A stretch of DNA of 7,264 bases from contig SOKD01000096.1 of NCBI GenBank assembly GCA_004376305.1, positions 1 to 7,264 of the forward strand, written 5' to 3'. The notes under the pieces were generated by a model. That model saw only the letters and a list, made by a program, of their open reading frames with translations, did no database searches and was not told where the DNA came from. Below are positions 5,975-7,264 of the stretch, piece after piece. Origin of the DNA: Candidatus Cloacimonadota bacterium (lineage in GTDB: Bacteria > Hydrothermota > E44-bin80). Numbering within the stretch: position 1 is the first letter of the stretch; each line of letters starts with the position of its first letter. The translations under genes were made by a program, and so were the position numbers.

Positions 5975-7264
5975 CTATGCGCTTTTTTTCTTGGTTTTTA
6001 TTCTTGTTTTTGTTTTCTTTTTAGCCTTTTTTTCTGATGTTATAACCTTCTCAATTTCATCCTTGGTGAGAACCTCCTTTTGAAGCAGCTTCTGTGCAAG
6101 ATTGTCAAGCAGGTGCATGTTTTTCTTAAGAATTTTTGTAGCGCGATCCTCCGCTTCTCTAATGAGCCTTCTGATTTCACTATCAATTAATTGGGCTGTA
6201 TTATCAGAGTATTCTCTATGTTGAGATATTTCCCTGGCGAGAAATATCTGCTCTTCCCTATCAGTTAGTGTCAGCGGACCCAGCTTTTCGCTCATTCCCC
6301 ACTTTGTTACCATATTTCTCGCAATCTCCGTTGCATTCTCAATATCATTTTGAGCTCCTGTCGATCTGTCCCCAAAGATGAGCACTTCCGCACTCCTTCC
6401 ACCAAGCAGCGTGGCAAGTTTCCCCTTAAGGTAATCCTCCGAGTAATTATGCCTGTCATCAATGGGTAATTGCTGGGTTGTACCCAAAGCCCTCCCGCGC
6501 GGTATAATGGTCACCTTATGGATAGGATCGGTACCCGGGGTCATTTCCGATACGATTACATGTCCTGATTCGTGGTATGCTGTTAATCGTTTCTCCTCTT
6601 CGGTTATCAACAAACTCTTTCTTTCAACACCCATTAAGATCTTATCTTTAGCCTTTTCAAAATGTTCCATGGAAACGCTTTTTTTGTCCAATTTTGCAGC
6701 AAGTAGTGCTGCCTCATTAACCATATTGGCAATATCGGCACCTGAGAAACCGGGTGTCCCCCTGGCAAGAAGCTTAAGATTAATATCCTTTGCAAGAGGA
6801 ATTTTCTTTATATGTACCTTAAGTATTCCCTCCCTTCCCCGAACATCAGGGAAATCAACTACAACCCGTCTATCAAAACGACCAGGACGTAAGAGAGCGG
6901 GATCAAGAACATCAGGTCTGTTGGTGGCAGCAATGAGGATCACACCTTCATTTGTCTCAAAACCATCCATTTCCGAAAGCAATGCATTGAGAGTTTGTTC
7001 GCGCTCATCATGCCCACCACCGATCCCTGCACCCCGGTACCTACCCACAGCATCAATTTCGTCTATAAAGATAATGCTTGGCGCAAACTTCTTGCTCTTT
7101 TCAAAAAGGTCCCTCACCCTTGATGCACCAACACCAACAAACATCTCTACAAAATCAGAACCAGAAAGAGAGAAGAATGGAACATTTGCCTCCCCTGCAA
7201 CAGCACGTGCAAGAAGTGTTTTCCCTGTCCCCGGAGGTCACAGAAGCAATACCCCTTTTGGTAT
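5975..7264 (-). CDS. ftsH: ATP-dependent zinc metalloprotease FtsH, 5' end outside window, in-frame stop in Walker A
   Basis: Membrane-anchored AAA+ protease that unfolds and degrades membrane and short-lived regulatory proteins as a hexamer. Reading from the right edge, the frame gives IPKGVLLL, a TGA stop (7238-7240), then PPGTGKT, so the Walker A motif is split. Downstream everything is intact: the pore motif FVGVGA, Walker B IIFIDEID (7052-7075), the second region of homology [20 protein letters not shown], the zinc site HESGH (6560-6574) and the distal aspartate region in [11 protein letters not shown]. The C-terminus is an unusually lysine-rich tail ([18 protein letters not shown]). The methionine at 7144 begins an uninterrupted reading frame, but it is internal to the conserved [13 protein letters not shown] block and is not a credible start. 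The N-terminal transmembrane and periplasmic part, about 190 residues, lies beyond the edge. Either the gene is newly inactivated or the TGA is a sequence error; the conserved rest favours an error or a very recent mutation. Confidence 0.93.
7238..7240 (-). other. In-frame TGA replacing the first Walker A glycine of ftsH
   Basis: FtsH proteins read GPPGTGKT at the ATP-binding loop; here the codon for the first glycine is TGA. One base change from GGA (G to T on the coding strand, C to A on the strand shown) explains it. The frame is correct on both sides, so this is a substitution and not a frameshift. Confidence 0.85.

Noticed and set aside
5975..7144. A complete 389-residue protease starting at the methionine at 7144
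   Set aside because: This methionine is internal to a conserved FtsH block, and clear FtsH sequence, including the Walker A motif, continues upstream to the window edge.
7238..7240. A genetic code in which TGA encodes glycine (as in Gracilibacteria/SR1)
   Set aside because: The missing residue is indeed glycine, but all the other long genes here use GGA and other GGN codons freely and none contains an internal TGA, and the DUF2723 gene ends at a TGA in a natural position. A recoded genome would show many in-frame TGA codons.

Overview
All six recognisable genes in this window lie on the minus strand, so transcription runs from high to low coordinates. Base composition is moderately AT-rich. 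The organism is a bacterium. The ECF sigma factor, the large DUF2723 membrane protein with a TPR tail and the ftsH-folP-cdaA block do not fix a phylum. DUF2723 proteins of this form are commonest in Bacteroidota and related FCB or candidate-phylum lineages, so a Gram-negative member of such a group is my best inference, held loosely.

Layout in transcription order: (1) ftsH, the 3' two thirds or so of a membrane AAA+ zinc protease (5975-7264, cut by the window edge). An in-frame TGA (7238-7240) sits exactly where the first glycine of the Walker A motif should be. (2) A 71-nt gap with an inverted repeat. (3) folE, GTP cyclohydrolase I (5337-5903). (4) folP, dihydropteroate synthase with an N-terminal extension (4132-5334), 2 nt after folE. 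(5) cdaA, membrane diadenylate cyclase (3386-4132), overlapping folP by 1 nt as TAATG. (6) An 87-nt gap with a strong ribosome binding site at its end. (7) A DUF2723/TMEM260-like polytopic membrane protein with C-terminal TPRs (776-3298). (8) A 209-nt AT-rich gap with promoter-like elements. (9) An ECF sigma factor (9-563), followed at once by a Shine-Dalgarno-like sequence for a gene beyond the left edge, plausibly its anti-sigma factor.

folE and folP supply the first committed step and a late step of folate synthesis. cdaA makes the second messenger c-di-AMP. FtsH handles membrane protein quality control. The tight folE-folP-cdaA spacing indicates one transcript with translational coupling. 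DUF2723 may be read from the same transcript. The sigma gene appears to have its own promoter(s).

No RNA genes, CRISPR arrays, insertion sequences or origins were seen, and no gene-free stretch exceeds 300 bases. The window is mostly ordinary housekeeping sequence. I did not find a clear new system. The points most worth a second look are the stop codon inside the FtsH Walker A motif, the putative glycosyltransferase, and a possible self-controlled promoter of the sigma gene.
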